A stretch of DNA of 64,000 nt from Octadecabacter sp. B2R22 (lineage in GTDB: Bacteria; Pseudomonadota; Alphaproteobacteria; Rhodobacterales; Rhodobacteraceae): contig NZ_JAHKQJ010000005.1 of the NCBI RefSeq assembly GCF_018861045.1, positions 434,001 to 498,000 on the forward strand. The letters are read 5' to 3'. Made by a program: the position numbers and the translations under genes. The stretch's first letter is position 1. Each line of letters begins with the position of its first letter. The notes under the pieces are model-generated. The model did no database searches, was not told the DNA's origin, and was given only the letters and a program-made list of their open reading frames with translations. This document shows, in pieces, positions 63,910-64,000 of the stretch.

Positions 63910-64000
63910 CTAAAACAACGCCTCAACTTTGTCGCGTAGCCGTAGGTCAGCCTCGACCAGCAATCCATGCGTTGCCAATGCTGAAACGAGTTGAGGCGTC
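63910..64000 (-). CDS. 3' end of an unidentified gene (partial)
   Basis: An open frame enters from the right edge on the minus strand and ends at TAG (63912-63910). The last 29 residues are LVSALATHGLLVEADLRLRDKVEALF-like, a Leu-rich amphipathic helix. It is in the same direction as the small membrane-anchored gene, 12 bp before it, so they probably form one unit. Too little is present to name it. Confidence 0.45.
   Translation of the reverse strand, partial: TPQLVSALATHGLLVEADLRLRDKVEALF

Overview
The window looks like a stretch of chromosome from a marine alphaproteobacterium of the Rhodobacteraceae (Roseobacter group, in the Loktanella/Yoonia/Octadecabacter direction). This rests on gene content and on the style of the proteins: an accD-folC pair, glnK-amtB, Rhodobacteraceae-type small conserved proteins, aerobic cobalamin genes, and a separate mlaA-mlaC pair. 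The genus is inferred from memory of protein sequences, not from a search. Genes are densely packed. I see no tRNA, rRNA, insertion sequence, prophage or CRISPR array.

Layout. 1-5.9 kb (mostly minus strand): a LysM protein, two tandem exported rhodanese-like proteins without a catalytic cysteine, an exported unknown, folC, accD and an ACT-domain protein. 6.0-13.6 kb (plus strand): ilvD, a lipoprotein, two Rhodobacteraceae unknowns, a FadH-type 2,4-dienoyl-CoA reductase, an SGNH hydrolase and a LysR regulator. 13.6-15.0 kb: a divergent metal-efflux module, a CDF transporter facing a MerR regulator with a textbook MerR-type promoter between them. 15.0-24.7 kb: OmpA, GNAT and CinA-like genes, sfsA, map, the reductase-rsmD-HAD operon, a peroxiredoxin, and the ridA-GDPD-FemAB-like-PCD operon. 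24.7-32 kb: a type I secretion ABC/HlyD pair, mlaA-mlaC and a PBP1A-type synthase. 32-40.5 kb: glnK-amtB, an aromatic aminotransferase, a sulfurtransferase, smpB, a YcaQ-like protein, a membrane protein behind two tandem palindromes, and dapA. 40.7-49.7 kb: a lytic transglycosylase, a DMT transporter, mnmD facing a MnmC-like FAD oxidoreductase, a MaoC-type hydratase facing a VOC protein, a ThDP enzyme and a class III aminotransferase.

49.8-59.8 kb is the most interesting block, a cobalamin locus. In minus-strand order it holds a cobalamin riboswitch, a HupE/UreJ-type metal permease, a His-rich CobW GTPase, a GNAT protein, cobN, an FNR-box-controlled membrane protein with a single cysteine, cobO, bluB, and two translationally coupled Lin0512-family genes. 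A 53-codon gene runs the other way between cobN and the GNAT gene, and a possible 22-codon peptide lies next to the FNR site. The window ends with smc, a small membrane-anchored unknown and the 3' end of another gene.

A window-wide pattern is that six of thirteen convergent gene pairs share their stop codons through one YTAG tetranucleotide, leaving no room for a terminator between them.
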